The position numbers and the translations under genes are program-made. Shown piece by piece: positions 18,984-29,770 of a DNA stretch of 64,000 bases (its first letter is position 1; each line of letters begins with the position of its first letter). A model generated the notes under the pieces. It was given only the letters and a program-made list of their open reading frames with translations, searched no databases and was not told the DNA's origin. The stretch is from Pseudomonas caricapapayae (GTDB lineage: Bacteria; Pseudomonadota; Gammaproteobacteria; Pseudomonadales; Pseudomonadaceae): assembly GCF_001400735.1 (NCBI RefSeq), contig NZ_LJPW01000008.1, forward strand, positions 1-64,000, given 5' to 3'.

Positions 18984-20297
18984 TCATTCCGGCGAACGGA
19001 AGTTCAGGCTGTAGTTCACAGCCTTGGCACCTGGATCAAGGATATCCAGCGCAATATGGATCGGCGTCTGGGGCGGCATCTCTTCCTTGCCGGCCATTTC
19101 GCCACTCAGGTATTCACCTGGCTTGAACCGACGACTGGCAATCAACTGACCGCTGGTATCGGAAAAGCGCAATTCCAGCAGGGGGAATGGCTGCGAAAAC
19201 GAGGCGCGGTTGTAGATGATCGCGTCTACCACCAGAGCTCCCTGAAACTCGGGATGACTGCGCACCACCAGGTTGCTGCTCTTGAGCTGGGATATATCGA
19301 CCTTGGTCGGCACCTTGCAGCCAATTTGCGGGCAGATCTGCTGGAACCACGGACGATACTGGTCCTGTCGCGCCAACTGATCGAAATGGTACCAGACGTA
19401 CTGGCCCGCCAGGCCTGCCAGCGCCAGCAGAATCAACAGGCCCCACGCGAAGCGTCGGCCCCAGCGCGGTTTCGGGCGTTGCCAGTCCAGCTGCAAAGGA
19501 TCGTCAGTCAGGTCAAGAAGTGCCTGATCGCGTACTGCCGGTTCGTTACGGCTGCGTCTGCCGCGCGGTTCGGGTTCAGGCTCGTGGTCCTCGTCCCGAT
19601 CATCCTCGTCGTCAACGGCTGACCAGCGTTCCGGTTTCTCGGCAGGCAGGCTTTTGCGTGATGGGGTAACAAGTACGACGGGCTCGTCATCGTCCAGGTG
19701 CTTGTCAAGGGACAGCGACGGCTCGGTACGCTTGTCGTCCGGCACAGGCTGCGGTTCGTCATGCAAGTCGGTGTCCGGGACGACCTCTGCATGCAGCTCC
19801 GGCAAACGTTCGACATCATCGTTATGCAGCGTGTCGACCCACGCAGCCTCGTCGGTCTGGCGATTGTCGCGCTTCGCCGTCAGGCTTGTATCGTTATTGC
19901 CGCTATCACTGGCCGGACGGCTAAAGGTGTCGGGACGTCGGGCTTTGCGCTGTTCGAGGCGAGCCAGTTCTTCGTCCAGATTCAGGTTGTCCAGATCCAG
20001 CTCGCTGACCTGCCAGGGGTCATCGTCTTCCGGCGTCTTGTCCGGCCCTGATTTCGGCTCGGGCTCGTGCGTCGACAGGGGCTCTGGTTCGGGCTTGTCG
20101 GCGACGACCGGCAAGGCGGTCCGGGCCTCCTTTTCGGAGTCGTCGATGGCGCGCTGTTCGAGCAGCTGTCGGGCAGCGTTGAAAACCTGCAGGCAGGCTC
20201 CGCATCGCACCACGCCGCGGGCCACGCTCAGTTGGGCGTGGCTGACTCTGAAACTGGTCTGGCAGTGCGGGCACTGGGTGACGAAACTGTCGGTCAT
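18984..20297 (-). CDS. Zinc-ribbon and DUF3426 membrane protein
   Basis: A 437-residue protein. The N-terminus is an MJ0042-type zinc ribbon with Cys9, Cys12, Cys32 and Cys35 (QCPHC and CGAC). A long acidic, low-complexity linker (about 45-265, rich in Asp, Glu and Pro) follows, then one membrane helix (about WGLLILLALAGLAGQYVWY) and a C-terminal DUF3426 domain expected in the periplasm. Function is unknown. It corresponds in position to PA4851 of P. aeruginosa and starts 24 bp after the prmA stop, so the two are probably co-transcribed. Confidence 0.9.
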   Translation of the reverse strand: MTDSFVTQCPHCQTSFRVSHAQLSVARGVVRCGACLQVFNAARQLLEQRAIDDSEKEARTALPVVADKPEPEPLSTHEPEPKSGPDKTPEDDDPWQVSELDLDNLNLDEELARLEQRKARRPDTFSRPASDSGNNDTSLTAKRDNRQTDEAAWVDTLHNDDVERLPELHAEVVPDTDLHDEPQPVPDDKRTEPSLSLDKHLDDDEPVVLVTPSRKSLPAEKPERWSAVDDEDDRDEDHEPEPEPRGRRSRNEPAVRDQALLDLTDDPLQLDWQRPKPRWGRRFAWGLLILLALAGLAGQYVWYHFDQLARQDQYRPWFQQICPQIGCKVPTKVDISQLKSSNLVVRSHPEFQGALVVDAIIYNRASFSQPFPLLELRFSDTSGQLIASRRFKPGEYLSGEMAGKEEMPPQTPIHIALDILDPGAKAVNYSLNFRSPE

Positions 20298-20321
20298 GCG
20301 GCTGTCCGGTTGAAGCGGCGG

Positions 20322-21200
20322 TTAACGGCGGCTCCCCGTGATGCGTACCCAGCCATCTCGGTTTGCGATCGGGTCCAGATCAAAGCTGTCAGCATAGGCC
20401 GCAGCGACTTCCTCGCCCTGTTCGGCCAGAATGCCTGACAGTGCCAGGCGACCTCCGGTCCTGATCAGTGTGGCCAGTTGCGGTGCCAGAGAGACCAGCG
20501 GGCCAGCCAGAATGTTGGCGACCAGTACGTCGGCCTGCTGGTGCGGGAGGTCCTCGGGCAGGTACAGCGGAAAGCGTTCGGCAGCGATATTGTTGCGTCC
20601 GGCGTTGTCACGAGAGGCTTCCAGTGCCTGCACGTCGATGTCGGTACCGACGGCCTGCTCGGCACCCAGCAACAAGGCCGCAATCGCCAGGATGCCCGAG
20701 CCACAACCGAAATCCAGCACGTTGCAGCCTGTGAGGTCCTGGCCATCCAGCCACTCGAGGCACAGCGCAGTGGTGGGGTGGGTTCCGGTGCCGAATGCAA
20801 GGCCCGGATCAAGCAGCAGGTTCACGGCGTCCGGTTGCGGCGCGGCATGCCAGCTCGGCACGATCCACAGGCGCTTGCCGAAGCACATCGGCTGGAAGTT
20901 ATCCATCCAGCTGCGTTCCCAGTCCTGATCTTCGATGACCTCGGCGCTGTGCTCGGGCAGTTCTTCTCCCGTGAGCAGGCTCAGGTGGGCCAGGGCCATC
21001 TCGGCGTTGGTGTCAGCTTCGAACAGCGCAAGCAGGTGGGTGTGTGCCCATAGTGGCGTGGTATTGAGTTCTGGCTCGAAAATCGGCTGGTCTTCGGCGT
21101 CCATGAATGTCACGGACACGGCACCGACTTCGAGAAGGGCGTCTTCGTAGGTTTCGGCTTGTTCTGGGCTGATGGCGAGACGGACTTGCAGCCAAGGCAT
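20322..21200 (-). CDS. prmA: Ribosomal protein L11 methyltransferase PrmA
   Basis: A 292-residue enzyme that trimethylates ribosomal protein L11. The N-terminal L11-binding domain starts [16 protein letters not shown]. The C-terminal SAM methyltransferase domain has [17 protein letters not shown] and [20 protein letters not shown], the family's SAM loop, and NILAGPL as the NPPY-like motif. Length matches the family. It is preceded by the accC terminator, so it has its own promoter in the 137 bp gap. Confidence 0.96.
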   Translation of the reverse strand: MPWLQVRLAISPEQAETYEDALLEVGAVSVTFMDAEDQPIFEPELNTTPLWAHTHLLALFEADTNAEMALAHLSLLTGEELPEHSAEVIEDQDWERSWMDNFQPMCFGKRLWIVPSWHAAPQPDAVNLLLDPGLAFGTGTHPTTALCLEWLDGQDLTGCNVLDFGCGSGILAIAALLLGAEQAVGTDIDVQALEASRDNAGRNNIAAERFPLYLPEDLPHQQADVLVANILAGPLVSLAPQLATLIRTGGRLALSGILAEQGEEVAAAYADSFDLDPIANRDGWVRITGSRR

Positions 21201-21292
21201 GGCGGATTACCTTCGATCTTGAAATAGGTGCGACTTGAACGGCCGGTGCGGCCGCAGGAAGCGGGCAAGTTTACTGCTATGTGCTGCAAACA

Positions 21293-21318
21293 ACAAAGCC
21301 GCATCACTGCGGCTTTGT
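21293..21318 (-). terminator. Terminator after accC
   Basis: A perfect 11-bp stem, ACAAAGCCGCA and TGCGGCTTTGT, with a 4-nt loop TCAC. On the minus strand it is followed by the T-rich TTGTTTG. It lies 20 bp after the accC stop and separates accBC from prmA. Confidence 0.8.
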
Positions 21319-21337
21319 CGTTCTGAAACACACTGGC

Positions 21338-22681
21338 TTATTGATTGGCCAGTTTGTGCTCCAGGTAGTGGATGTTGACGCCGCCTTCGCAGAAGCCTTC
21401 ATCACGGGTCAGATCACGGTGCAGCGGGATGTTGGTCTTGATCCCGTCGACCACGATTTCGTCCAGGGCATTGCGCATGCGTGCCATGGCTTCTTCGCGG
21501 GTCGCGCCCCAGGTGATCACCTTGCCGATCAGCGAGTCGTAGTTGGACGGCACCTTGTAACCGCTGTACAGGTGCGAATCAACCCGTACGCCGTTGCCGC
21601 CCGGTGCATGGAAGTGCTTGACCAGACCAGGGCTCGGGACGAAGGTTTTCGGGTCTTCGGCGTTGATCCGGCATTCCAGCGCATGACCCTTGATGACCAC
21701 GTCATCCTGGGTGTACGACAGCTTGTTGCCGGCGGCGATGCTGAGCATCTCCTTGACGATGTCGATACCGGTGACCATTTCGGATACCGGGTGCTCCACC
21801 TGAACACGGGTGTTCATCTCGATGAAGTAGAAACGACCGTTTTCGTACAGGAACTCGAAAGTCCCCGCGCCGCGATAGCCGATGTCGATACACGCCTTGA
21901 CGCAGGCCGCCAGAACATCCGTACGCGCCTGTTCGTCGATGAACGGTGCCGGTGCTTCTTCCAGAACCTTCTGGTGACGACGCTGCAGCGAGCAGTCGCG
22001 ATCGCCCAGGTGGATCGCCTGGCCCTGGCCATCGGAAATCACCTGGACTTCCACGTGGCGCGGGTTGGTCAGGTATTTTTCCAGGTAGACCATCGGGTTG
22101 CTGAACCAGGCCGCTGCTTCGGCGCGAGTCTGGGAGGCAGCTTCGATCAGGTCTTCTTCGCGATGAACCACACGCATGCCGCGACCACCACCGCCACCGG
22201 CGGCCTTGATGATCACCGGATAACCGACTTCACGACCGATGCGCAGAGCGGTTGCTTCGTCTTCCGGCAGCGGGCCGTCGGAACCCGGAACGGTGGGCAC
22301 GTTGGCCAGCTTCATGGCGTCCTTGGCAGACACCTTGTCGCCCATCAGGCGGATGGTGTCTGCTTTCGGGCCGATGAAGGCAAAACCCGACTTTTCGACC
22401 TGTTCGGCGAAATCGGCGTTCTCTGCGAGAAATCCGTAGCCAGGGTGGATCGCGGTGGCGCCGGTCACTTCGGCAGCCGAAATGATCGCCGGGATGTTCA
22501 GGTAGGACAGATTGGCCGGTGCCGGACCAATGCAGACGGTTTCATCCGCCAGGCCCAGGTGCATCAACTCGCGATCTGCCGTGGAGTGTACAGCGACGGT
22601 CTTGATGCCCAGTTCTTTACAGGCACGCAAGATGCGCAAGGCAATTTCGCCGCGGTTGGCGATTAGAACTTTTTCCAACAT
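21338..22681 (-). CDS. accC: Biotin carboxylase AccC
   Basis: A 447-residue ATP-grasp enzyme, the biotin carboxylase subunit of acetyl-CoA carboxylase for fatty acid synthesis. It starts [17 protein letters not shown], has the ATP-binding loop [12 protein letters not shown], and the catalytic block [12 protein letters not shown]. The frame is open 7 codons upstream, but the ATG at 22681 matches the family start. It lies 17 bp after accB in the usual accB-accC order. Confidence 0.97.
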   Translation of the reverse strand: MLEKVLIANRGEIALRILRACKELGIKTVAVHSTADRELMHLGLADETVCIGPAPANLSYLNIPAIISAAEVTGATAIHPGYGFLAENADFAEQVEKSGFAFIGPKADTIRLMGDKVSAKDAMKLANVPTVPGSDGPLPEDEATALRIGREVGYPVIIKAAGGGGGRGMRVVHREEDLIEAASQTRAEAAAWFSNPMVYLEKYLTNPRHVEVQVISDGQGQAIHLGDRDCSLQRRHQKVLEEAPAPFIDEQARTDVLAACVKACIDIGYRGAGTFEFLYENGRFYFIEMNTRVQVEHPVSEMVTGIDIVKEMLSIAAGNKLSYTQDDVVIKGHALECRINAEDPKTFVPSPGLVKHFHAPGGNGVRVDSHLYSGYKVPSNYDSLIGKVITWGATREEAMARMRNALDEIVVDGIKTNIPLHRDLTRDEGFCEGGVNIHYLEHKLANQ

Positions 22682-22698
22682 CGCAGGCTCTCCCCGGG

Positions 22699-23154
22699 TC
22701 AAACGATTGTGAACAGCGGCTGGTCATACTCAACCGGCTGACCGTTTTCTACCAGGATGGATTCGATCACACCGCTGGCTTCTGCCGTGATGTGGTTCAT
22801 CATTTTCATCGCTTCGACGATGCAGATGGTGTCGCCTTTCTTGACGGTCTGGCCGACTTCGACGAATGCAGGCGAAGTAGGTGCCGGGGTGCGGTAGAAC
22901 GTACCGACCATTGGCGACTTGACCACAAAGCCGTTCAGTTTCGGAGCCGATGGCGCTTCTGCAGCAGCAGGGGCTGCAGCCGGAGCCGGTGCGGCAACTG
23001 GCGCAGCAACCGGGGCAGGGGCGTAGTAAGGCTGCGCTGGCGTCTTGCTGTGACGGCTGATCCGTACGGACTCTTCGCCTTCACGTATTTCCAGCTCGTC
23101 GATGCCGGACTCTTCCAGCAGTTCGATCAGTTTCTTGACTTTGCGAATATCCAT
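22699..23154 (-). CDS. accB: Biotin carboxyl carrier protein AccB
   Basis: A 151-residue protein with [20 protein letters not shown] at the N-terminus, a flexible Ala/Pro linker (about 40-75), and the C-terminal biotinyl domain with EAMKMMNH, where Lys117 carries biotin. It moves CO2 between AccC and the transferase subunits. The ATG at 23154 is chosen because the E. coli protein starts with the same MDIRK; a TTG codon directly upstream is ignored. Confidence 0.97.
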   Translation of the reverse strand: MDIRKVKKLIELLEESGIDELEIREGEESVRISRHSKTPAQPYYAPAPVAAPVAAPAPAAAPAAAEAPSAPKLNGFVVKSPMVGTFYRTPAPTSPAFVEVGQTVKKGDTICIVEAMKMMNHITAEASGVIESILVENGQPVEYDQPLFTIV

Positions 23155-23232
23155 CAATCATCAACTCCCAAGGTTCTGTCAGGGCATTTAGGCTGTAAGT
23201 TCAAACCGTGGGCCGGCGCAGGGCCGGATCAC

Positions 23233-23685
23233 TCATGGCTTGGCATTTACGGCCAGTTGTTCCAGGGCGGCCTCCAGGGCCAGTCGGTAACCGCTGGCGC
23301 CAAGGCCGCAGATCACTCCTACAGCGACATCTGAAAAGTAGGAGTGATGGCGGAAAGGTTCGCGTTTGTGCACGTTCGATAAATGCACTTCGATGAATGG
23401 GATGCTCACTCCCATCAGCGCGTCACGTATTGCAACGCTTGTGTGCGTAAAAGCGGCCGGGTTGATCAAAATAAAGTCCACACCCTCACCGCGAGCGGCG
23501 TGAATACGGTCGATCAGTTCGTACTCGGCATTGCTTTGCAGATACATCAGATGGTGACCGGCATCGCGAGCGCGTTGCTCCAGATCCTGATTGATCTGAG
23601 GCAGGGTGATAGTGCCGTAGACCCCGGGTTCCCGAGTGCCCAGCAGGTTCAGGTTGGGTCCGTGCAGGACCAGGATAGTCGCCAT
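23233..23685 (-). CDS. aroQ: Type II 3-dehydroquinate dehydratase AroQ
   Basis: A 150-residue enzyme of the shikimate pathway, forming 3-dehydroshikimate. The family blocks are [18 protein letters not shown] (with the catalytic tyrosine), [12 protein letters not shown], and [15 protein letters not shown] (catalytic histidine region). Length is typical for the dodecameric type II enzyme. It lies 78 bp upstream of accB on the same strand, probably in an aroQ-accB-accC operon as in other pseudomonads. Confidence 0.97.
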   Translation of the reverse strand: MATILVLHGPNLNLLGTREPGVYGTITLPQINQDLEQRARDAGHHLMYLQSNAEYELIDRIHAARGEGVDFILINPAAFTHTSVAIRDALMGVSIPFIEVHLSNVHKREPFRHHSYFSDVAVGVICGLGASGYRLALEAALEQLAVNAKP

Positions 23686-23814
23686 TGCGTGTTCCTTTTA
23701 TTGTCTGCGAGCGGTTTACGCCCGGCGACTATGCCGGAAGGGCAATGGACTGTCCAGTTAACAACAGTAGCCAGCACGATGAGCGATATTCGCGCAAAGT
23801 TTGTGACTCAGGCT

Positions 23815-25605
23815 TTAGTTTTGGTCATTTGCCCTGTTCAGGCGCTCGATCAGCCCTGCTGCGTCGATTTCGCCGACAACCCGAACTGTTTGCAGCTCTT
23901 CGCCGTTTTTAGCGAAAAACAGCAGCGCCGGTGGACCGAACAGCTTGTAGCGATCGAGCAAGGCGCGTTGCTCCGCATTGCTGTCGGTCATGTCGAAGCG
24001 GATCAGGCTGTAACCCGACAAACCGGCGACGACCCCCGGATCCGGCAGAACTTCGTGTTCGATGACCTTGCAACTGATGCACCAGTCGGCATACCAGTCG
24101 AGCAGCAGCGGTTTACCCGCGTCCCGGGCTTCCTGCATCACACGGTCCAGTTCGGCGGACGTGCTGATCGTCTGCCACTGACTCGGGTTCGAGGCGACTG
24201 TGCCATTGTTTGCCGCCAGGTATTCCCGGCCCAGCGGACGCATGGGGTCGGTCTGCCCGGACAGCGCGCCATACCAGCAGGCCAGCGCATAGACCAGCAG
24301 CGCCAGACCAAGCAGTTGGGCGAGTTTCTGTCGTGTGGTCTTTTCGGTGAATTCCAGTGCACCGAGAAACAGCGCGACGCCAGCCGACAGCAGACCCACC
24401 AGCAGTAACGTGATCTGACCTGGCAGAACGCGGCTCAGCAGGCCGATCGCCAGTGCCAGCAGCAGCACGCCGATGGCGTTTTTGACGGTCACCAGCCAGG
24501 GGCCGCTTTTCGGCAGCCAGGTGGCGCCACCGGTTGCGATCAGCAGTAACGGCGCGCCCATTCCCAGGCCCAGAGCAAACAGCTTCAAGGCCCCGCCGAC
24601 AGCATCGCCGCTGGCACTGATGTACAGCAGCGCGCCGGCCAGAGGGGCCGACACGCACGGCGACACCAGCAGGCTGGAGACTACGCCCAGCACCGCTGCC
24701 CCCCACAATGATCCACCTTCGGTCTTGCCTGCGATACGGTCCAGGCGTGAACTGATCGCCTGCGGCAGGCGCAACTCGAAAGCGCCAAACATGGCCACGG
24801 CAAAAATCACGAAGAATGCCGAGAATGGCACCAGCACCCATGCGGATTGCAGCCGTGCCTGAAGATTCAGGCCCGCGCCGAACACGCCCATCAGTGCACC
24901 CAGCAGGGCAAAACAGGCCGCCATCGGTAACACATAGGCCAGTGACAGGCTCAGCCCGCGCAGGCCGCCAACCTGTCCGCGCAATACAACGCCGGACAGA
25001 ATCGGCAGCATCGGCAGCACACAAGGGGTGAACGTCAGGCCTACGCCTGCGAGGAAAAACAGCGCCAGTTCTTTCCAGCTCCAGGCTGCTGCGGTGGTTG
25101 TGGTGTTTGCAGATGCCGGTGCGGCCAGGCTTGCAGCCACATCACCAATGCTCAGACGCTCGGTTTCAGGTGGATAGCACAGGCCTTTGTCAGCGCAGCC
25201 CTGGTACGTGACGGCGAGCGTGAAAGGGCGTTGCTCGCCGGGGTTGCGTGGCAGGGTGATGTCGAGAATGCCGTGATAGACCTCGACATCGCCAAAGTAC
25301 TCATCGTGTTTCTGTTCGCCTTTGGGCAGTTGTGCTTCGCCCAGACCAACATCGGCAGGCTCTGTGCGGAACTGGAAACGATGGCGATACAGGTAATAGC
25401 CATCGGTGGCGACCAGTCTCAGCTTGAGCGATTCAGGCGTGGTTTCGATCAGGCTCAGTTGAAAGGCCTGACGCACAGGCAGGAAGTCCTTGCTGTTGTC
25501 CAGCGAGCCGCCTCCGAGGGTTGGCGACGGGCGGCTGTCCAGCAGTCCGGCACCGGAAGCGGGCAGGGCCAGGATCAATAACATCAGGCAGAGCAAACGG
25601 CGCAT
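23815..25605 (-). CDS. dsbD: Thiol:disulfide interchange protein DsbD
   Basis: A 596-residue inner-membrane protein carrying electrons from thioredoxin to periplasmic DsbC/DsbE. A signal peptide (MRRLLCLMLLILALPASG) leads to the N-terminal domain with the cysteine pair in CADKGLC. Eight or so membrane segments carry the transfer cysteines in FTPCVLPML and SPCVSAPLAG. The C-terminal thioredoxin domain has WCISC. The frame extends 16 codons upstream; ATG 25605 starts the signal peptide. It is called dipZ in P. aeruginosa, also next to aroQ. Confidence 0.95.
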   Translation of the reverse strand: MRRLLCLMLLILALPASGAGLLDSRPSPTLGGGSLDNSKDFLPVRQAFQLSLIETTPESLKLRLVATDGYYLYRHRFQFRTEPADVGLGEAQLPKGEQKHDEYFGDVEVYHGILDITLPRNPGEQRPFTLAVTYQGCADKGLCYPPETERLSIGDVAASLAAPASANTTTTAAAWSWKELALFFLAGVGLTFTPCVLPMLPILSGVVLRGQVGGLRGLSLSLAYVLPMAACFALLGALMGVFGAGLNLQARLQSAWVLVPFSAFFVIFAVAMFGAFELRLPQAISSRLDRIAGKTEGGSLWGAAVLGVVSSLLVSPCVSAPLAGALLYISASGDAVGGALKLFALGLGMGAPLLLIATGGATWLPKSGPWLVTVKNAIGVLLLALAIGLLSRVLPGQITLLLVGLLSAGVALFLGALEFTEKTTRQKLAQLLGLALLVYALACWYGALSGQTDPMRPLGREYLAANNGTVASNPSQWQTISTSAELDRVMQEARDAGKPLLLDWYADWCISCKVIEHEVLPDPGVVAGLSGYSLIRFDMTDSNAEQRALLDRYKLFGPPALLFFAKNGEELQTVRVVGEIDAAGLIERLNRANDQN

Positions 25606-25716
25606 GGCAATCTCGAATCTCGAAAGTCCGCGCATGATAACGGAGTGTTCCACAGCCTGCTGATACGAGGTTTGTAAGGGGCAGTGTCAGTCAGGTAACG
25701 GAACCATCCAGCGAGG

Positions 25717-25989
25717 CTACTTGCTACCCGATGAGAAGTTGCCGCCAGCCTCCTGTTCGTAATGCTCGGGGATTGCGTACTTGTAGGTTTCAAGCCAGCG
25801 CTGCAGGCTCAGGTCACGCTCTGCGGCGGTGTTGACCTGCGGCGTCGTCGAGGCGGCCTTGCCGCTGGCCTGCAGTTGCAGCCAGGTTTCGGTCTGTTTC
25901 TGCGCAGAAGGTGATTGCTCGTCGCCCGCGGCCCAGGCACTGCCGGCTATAAGCAGCATGACCATGCTGCCGATGGTTACACCTTTCAT
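25717..25989 (-). CDS. DUF3613 protein of the Tad locus
   Basis: A 90-residue secreted protein with a signal peptide (MKGVTIGSMVMLLIAGSAWA) and a short region containing ETWLQLQASGKAAS and SLQRWLETYKYAIPEHYEQE, as in DUF3613 proteins next to tad genes of Pseudomonas. The role is unknown. The ATG at 25989 overlaps the tadD stop by 4 bases. It is the last gene of the minus-strand Tad operon and is followed by the 111 bp dsbD upstream region. Confidence 0.82.
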   Translation of the reverse strand: MKGVTIGSMVMLLIAGSAWAAGDEQSPSAQKQTETWLQLQASGKAASTTPQVNTAAERDLSLQRWLETYKYAIPEHYEQEAGGNFSSGSK

Positions 25990-26687
25990 GGTTGGACTCC
26001 TGTTGTCCTGACGGACGCGAGCGGGTTGGCCGGTGTTTTGCCGATTTTTTCGGCTCGCGCCTGGGCCTCGGTGACCTGCTCGGGCGTCAGCCCGGCGCGG
26101 GATGCCAGTTCGGCGGCTTGTGTCCATTTGTTCTGGTAGATCAGCAAGGTGGCCAGATTGATTGCCGCCAGCGGATCGGACTGTTTGAGCTCCATGGCCG
26201 TCAGGAACTGAAAACGCGCCTGTTCCAGCTTCAGCTGATTGAGGTACACAACGCCCAGATCGTTGCGGATCTTTTCATCAGTCGGTTGCAGCTTGCTGGC
26301 CGTCAGCAGGTGTTGCTGAGCCAGTACATTGTCGCCACGGGCTGCGGCCAGTTGTCCCAGTCCATGCTCACCCTCGGCGGCCCGACAGGTGCCAAGCAGA
26401 CTGCGATACAGCGGCTCGGCTTCACTGCTGCCCAGAAGCCGCAATACCCGCGCCTTGCGCAGGCGGACCTCGCCCAGACTGTCCGGCAGGCTTTCCAGGT
26501 TGGCGAGGCTGGCATGCAGGCGTCCTTCGTCAGCCATGTTCTGGGCCAGGTTCAGAGAGAACTCCTGATCCGATGTCAGTTTTGGGCACTGGCCGGGTCT
26601 GGCCGTGGCCTGCGTCCATAACGCACTCCCATCACTGGCACATCCGCCCAGCAGGAGTAGCCCGAGTAGTGCGATCACTGGTTTCAT
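25986..26687 (-). CDS. tadD: Tad pilus assembly TPR lipoprotein TadD
   Basis: A 233-residue lipoprotein: signal MKPVIALLGLLLLGGC with the lipobox cysteine at position 16, then TPR-like helices such as NDLGVVYLNQLKLEQARFQF and AINLATLLIYQNKWTQAAEL. TadD is a pilotin-like protein that helps the secretin RcpA in the outer membrane. It lies 37 bp after tadC and overlaps the DUF3613 gene. Confidence 0.9.
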   Translation of the reverse strand: MKPVIALLGLLLLGGCASDGSALWTQATARPGQCPKLTSDQEFSLNLAQNMADEGRLHASLANLESLPDSLGEVRLRKARVLRLLGSSEAEPLYRSLLGTCRAAEGEHGLGQLAAARGDNVLAQQHLLTASKLQPTDEKIRNDLGVVYLNQLKLEQARFQFLTAMELKQSDPLAAINLATLLIYQNKWTQAAELASRAGLTPEQVTEAQARAEKIGKTPANPLASVRTTGVQP

Positions 26688-26724
26688 TGCAATGCGTCCT
26701 TTCGTGCGCGGGCGACACCGGGGT

Positions 26725-27609
26725 TCAACTGCCCAGTGCGCGGCTTATGGCGATAAATCCCGGCCCGGCCAGCACGATCAGCAGGGCTGGAAACAAAAAC
26801 ACCATCATGACCACCGACATCTTTGCCGACAGTTTGGAAATGTATTCCTGCAGGCGTGTCAGGCGTCGGTCGTCAATCAGTTGTTTGAGCGTGAGCAGGG
26901 ACTTCAATGCGCCACCGCCCTGATGAATCAGTTGGTTGAGGATCACACAGGTGTCGCTCAGCTCGTCCACGGCCAGCAGGGCAGCGGTTTTTCTGAGTTC
27001 TTCGCCCAGTTCCAGGCCTGAATCGACCCGCATCAGCACCACGCGGATCTCTTCGGACAGCACCGGCAGCAGCTCCTTGCCTTCATCGCTCAGCACTCGC
27101 AGCGTCTGCTCGACCGCCATGCCGGACTCGAAAAGGATGCGCAGCAACGGGATAAATGTGGAAATTTCCACCACCACTTTTTTCTGTCGACGCTTCGCGA
27201 CGGCCGCGAGTATTCGCTTGGGCAGCAGATAGCCGATTCCCAAGGCAAATATCGGCGCAATGAACGGCTGCTCGATGCCTTTGAAAAAAAGCAGTTGGAC
27301 CAGAATGATCATGGTCATCAGGCCGATTGGCACGCCGACCTGACACGCGGCAAACAGTGAGCGTTTGCTGGCACGTCGCCAACCGATGCGGTTGAGCAGC
27401 ACCTGGGTTTCCGAATCCAGGCTGATACTGCGCTGACCGATGCGAGTATCGCCGAGTAACCGCAACAGGCTGCCGATACGGCTTTCGCGTATCACTCGTC
27501 CGCGCAACCGTTGAGCCACCAGGCGTTCGTTGCGTCTTTGGCGAGCCATGCCTGACAGCAGCAAAAATGCAGCAGCGGCGAGCATCAGGGCAGCGAATAT
27601 CAGCTCCAT
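26725..27609 (-). CDS. tadC: Tad pilus inner-membrane platform protein TadC
   Basis: A 294-residue T2SSF-domain protein. It has an N-terminal helix (LIFAALMLAAAAFLLLSG), a middle pair of helices, and a C-terminal helix (VVMMVFLFPALLIVLAGPG). The conserved block RILFESGMAVEQTLRVL belongs to the GspF/TadC fold. With TadB it forms the platform acted on by the TadA ATPase. It starts 1 bp before the tadB stop region, consistent with a single operon. Confidence 0.94.
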   Translation of the reverse strand: MELIFAALMLAAAAFLLLSGMARQRRNERLVAQRLRGRVIRESRIGSLLRLLGDTRIGQRSISLDSETQVLLNRIGWRRASKRSLFAACQVGVPIGLMTMIILVQLLFFKGIEQPFIAPIFALGIGYLLPKRILAAVAKRRQKKVVVEISTFIPLLRILFESGMAVEQTLRVLSDEGKELLPVLSEEIRVVLMRVDSGLELGEELRKTAALLAVDELSDTCVILNQLIHQGGGALKSLLTLKQLIDDRRLTRLQEYISKLSAKMSVVMMVFLFPALLIVLAGPGFIAISRALGS

Positions 27610-27610
27610 C

Positions 27611-28495
27611 TCAGATGCTCCTCAGCATGCGCCACAGCACCACACACCCTGTTGCCTGTAGGCCGAACGCCATGCTCAACATGACCTGTCCGCTGCCATC
27701 GCTCCACATATTCAGCAGGTAGTTGGGGTTCACCGCCAGAAAGTAACCGGCCATACCCACCGGCAGCAGCGCCAGCACTATCGCGGTCATGCGGGTTTCA
27801 CCGGTCATTGCGCGCAATTGGCGACCGGCCTGTTCGCGGTCGCGAATCAGTTTGATCAGGTTTTCCATCAGCTCGCTGGCATTGCCGCCATACCGATGAT
27901 TGACCCGCAGGCCGAGGGCAAACAGGTGAAACTCGTCGCGCTCATACAGCTCGGCAAAGTCCCGTGCGGCATCCGGCAAGCTGACCCCCAGTTGTACATT
28001 ACGCTCGATACGGCTCATGCCATCCTTGAGTGGCTGGTCCGTAGCGTCGATACCGTGCAGCACGGCGTCGGCCAGGGTTCTGCCGGATTTCAGGCTTCGC
28101 ACGGTATGGTCGAGCAACTGCGGCAATTGCTGGATCATGCGACGCACGCGCACTTCATAGCGCCACGAAACGAATATGCGCAGGATCACGGGCACCGCCA
28201 GCAGCGCGCTGACCGCGCCGACGACACCGCCCAGCCCATAGCCGATCAGGATCAGCAGCGCATACAGCGACAACGCCAGGCCGATGCGTTCGGTCGGCTG
28301 GCCCAGCCCCGCACGTAAAAAGGTCCGATCCAGGTAAGTCCATCCCGCTTTCCTGGCCACTGGCTGGACTTGCCCGGCCGTCAGGCGCTGCCTGACCCGT
28401 TCACGGGCGCCCTGATTGAGCGCGAGGTAGAACATGCGAATGGACACCATCAGCAGCAGCAGGGCAATCAGACCGAGCACCATTGATGCATTCAT
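27611..28495 (-). CDS. tadB: Tad pilus inner-membrane platform protein TadB
   Basis: A 294-residue T2SSF protein, the same length as TadC. Membrane segments are near residues 5-25, 77-110 and at the C-terminus. The family block is QLPQLLDHTVRSLKSGRTLADAV, followed by NHRYGGNASELMENL. It lies between tadA and tadC with gaps of 18 bp and 1 bp. Confidence 0.94.
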   Translation of the reverse strand: MNASMVLGLIALLLLMVSIRMFYLALNQGARERVRQRLTAGQVQPVARKAGWTYLDRTFLRAGLGQPTERIGLALSLYALLILIGYGLGGVVGAVSALLAVPVILRIFVSWRYEVRVRRMIQQLPQLLDHTVRSLKSGRTLADAVLHGIDATDQPLKDGMSRIERNVQLGVSLPDAARDFAELYERDEFHLFALGLRVNHRYGGNASELMENLIKLIRDREQAGRQLRAMTGETRMTAIVLALLPVGMAGYFLAVNPNYLLNMWSDGSGQVMLSMAFGLQATGCVVLWRMLRSI

Positions 28496-28513
28496 GCGGC
28501 CTCCCGGCTCACG

Positions 28514-29770
28514 TCAGTAGCCAGGCCGCAGCTTGTCGCCGGCGGCGTGCGCGGCTTCGCGCATGAAGCCGACGCCGGTGCGACGATCAAGGCGGAACAG
28601 GGTATTGGTGACATAGATGTCATCGCGCAGGCCGACCACTTCCACCACTTCGCTGACACAGCGCCGACCGTCTGGCAGGCGCGCCAGCTGGATAATCACA
28701 TCCAGCGCCGCGCAGACCATCTGGCGCAGGGTTTTTTCCGGGATCAGTCGTCCGGTCAGGCCGACCAGCGTTTCCAGACGCAGCAGCGCATCCTGGGCAT
28801 TGTTGGCGTGAACGGTACTCATCGAGCCGTCATGACCGGTGTTCATCGCCGTCAATACATCCAGCACTTCGACGCCACGGATTTCGCCGAGGATGATGCG
28901 GTCCGGGCGCATCCGCAGCGAGTTGCGAATCAGGTCGCTGGCGCGTACCTCGCCATGCCCCTCGGCATTCGGCGGGCGGGTTTCCAGACGAACCACGTGC
29001 GGGTGGCTGAGCTGCAGTTCGGCAACATCCTCGATGGTGACCAGGCGCTGATTGCTGTCGATCAACTGGCTCAACACGTTGAGCATGGTGGTCTTGCCTG
29101 TGCCCGTGCCGCCGCTGACCAGAATGTTGCAGCGCTTGCCCACGGCTTCCTGAAAGAATTCGAAAATCGACTGATCGATGGTTTGCATCGCCACCAGATC
29201 CGCGCTCTTGAGCATGTCCTTGCGAAATTTCCGGATCGACAGGCAAGGGCCGTCCAGCGCAATCGGCGGAATGATGGCATTGACCCGGCTGCCGTCGGGC
29301 AGGCGGGCATCGACCATGGGCGAGGACTCGTCCAGTCGCCGTCCGAGGGGCGCGAGAATGCGCTGCATCACACGTTCGACATGGTGCGAATCGATAAAGC
29401 GCAGGTCGGTGTGGTGCAGCACGCCATCGCGCTCGACAAACACCTTGCCTGGCCCGTTGACCAGAATTTCCGTGACCGACGTGTCGCGCAGCAACACTTC
29501 CAGCGGGCCGAAGCCGGTCAGTTCATCGACCAGCTCTTCAGCCAGGCGCTCCATTTCGTAACGCGAGATGGCCAGTCGCAGCCGCGCAACGTATTCCGCC
29601 ACCTTGTCGATGACAAATTGCGCCAGTGCCGGTCGCGAGCCTTCAAGCAGGTTTTTGCCGCTTTCTTCGATGCCATCGATGATGTAACGGTGCAGCACCA
29701 GTTTCAGGCCTTGCCCGTCGTCGGCCTTGCCTTGCGTGCGTGACGAGACGCCAAACAGTTTTTCCGGCAT
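28514..29770 (-). CDS. tadA: Tad pilus assembly ATPase TadA
   Basis: A 418-residue secretion ATPase of the GspE/VirB11 superfamily. Walker A is GGTGTGKTT (220-228), Walker B IILGEIRG (about 292-299), with an Asp box region [11 protein letters not shown] and the His box [14 protein letters not shown]. It powers pilin polymerisation from the cytoplasmic side. The ATG at 29770 shares one base with the tadZ stop; the frame continues five codons upstream with no better start. Confidence 0.95.
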   Translation of the reverse strand: MPEKLFGVSSRTQGKADDGQGLKLVLHRYIIDGIEESGKNLLEGSRPALAQFVIDKVAEYVARLRLAISRYEMERLAEELVDELTGFGPLEVLLRDTSVTEILVNGPGKVFVERDGVLHHTDLRFIDSHHVERVMQRILAPLGRRLDESSPMVDARLPDGSRVNAIIPPIALDGPCLSIRKFRKDMLKSADLVAMQTIDQSIFEFFQEAVGKRCNILVSGGTGTGKTTMLNVLSQLIDSNQRLVTIEDVAELQLSHPHVVRLETRPPNAEGHGEVRASDLIRNSLRMRPDRIILGEIRGVEVLDVLTAMNTGHDGSMSTVHANNAQDALLRLETLVGLTGRLIPEKTLRQMVCAALDVIIQLARLPDGRRCVSEVVEVVGLRDDIYVTNTLFRLDRRTGVGFMREAAHAAGDKLRPGY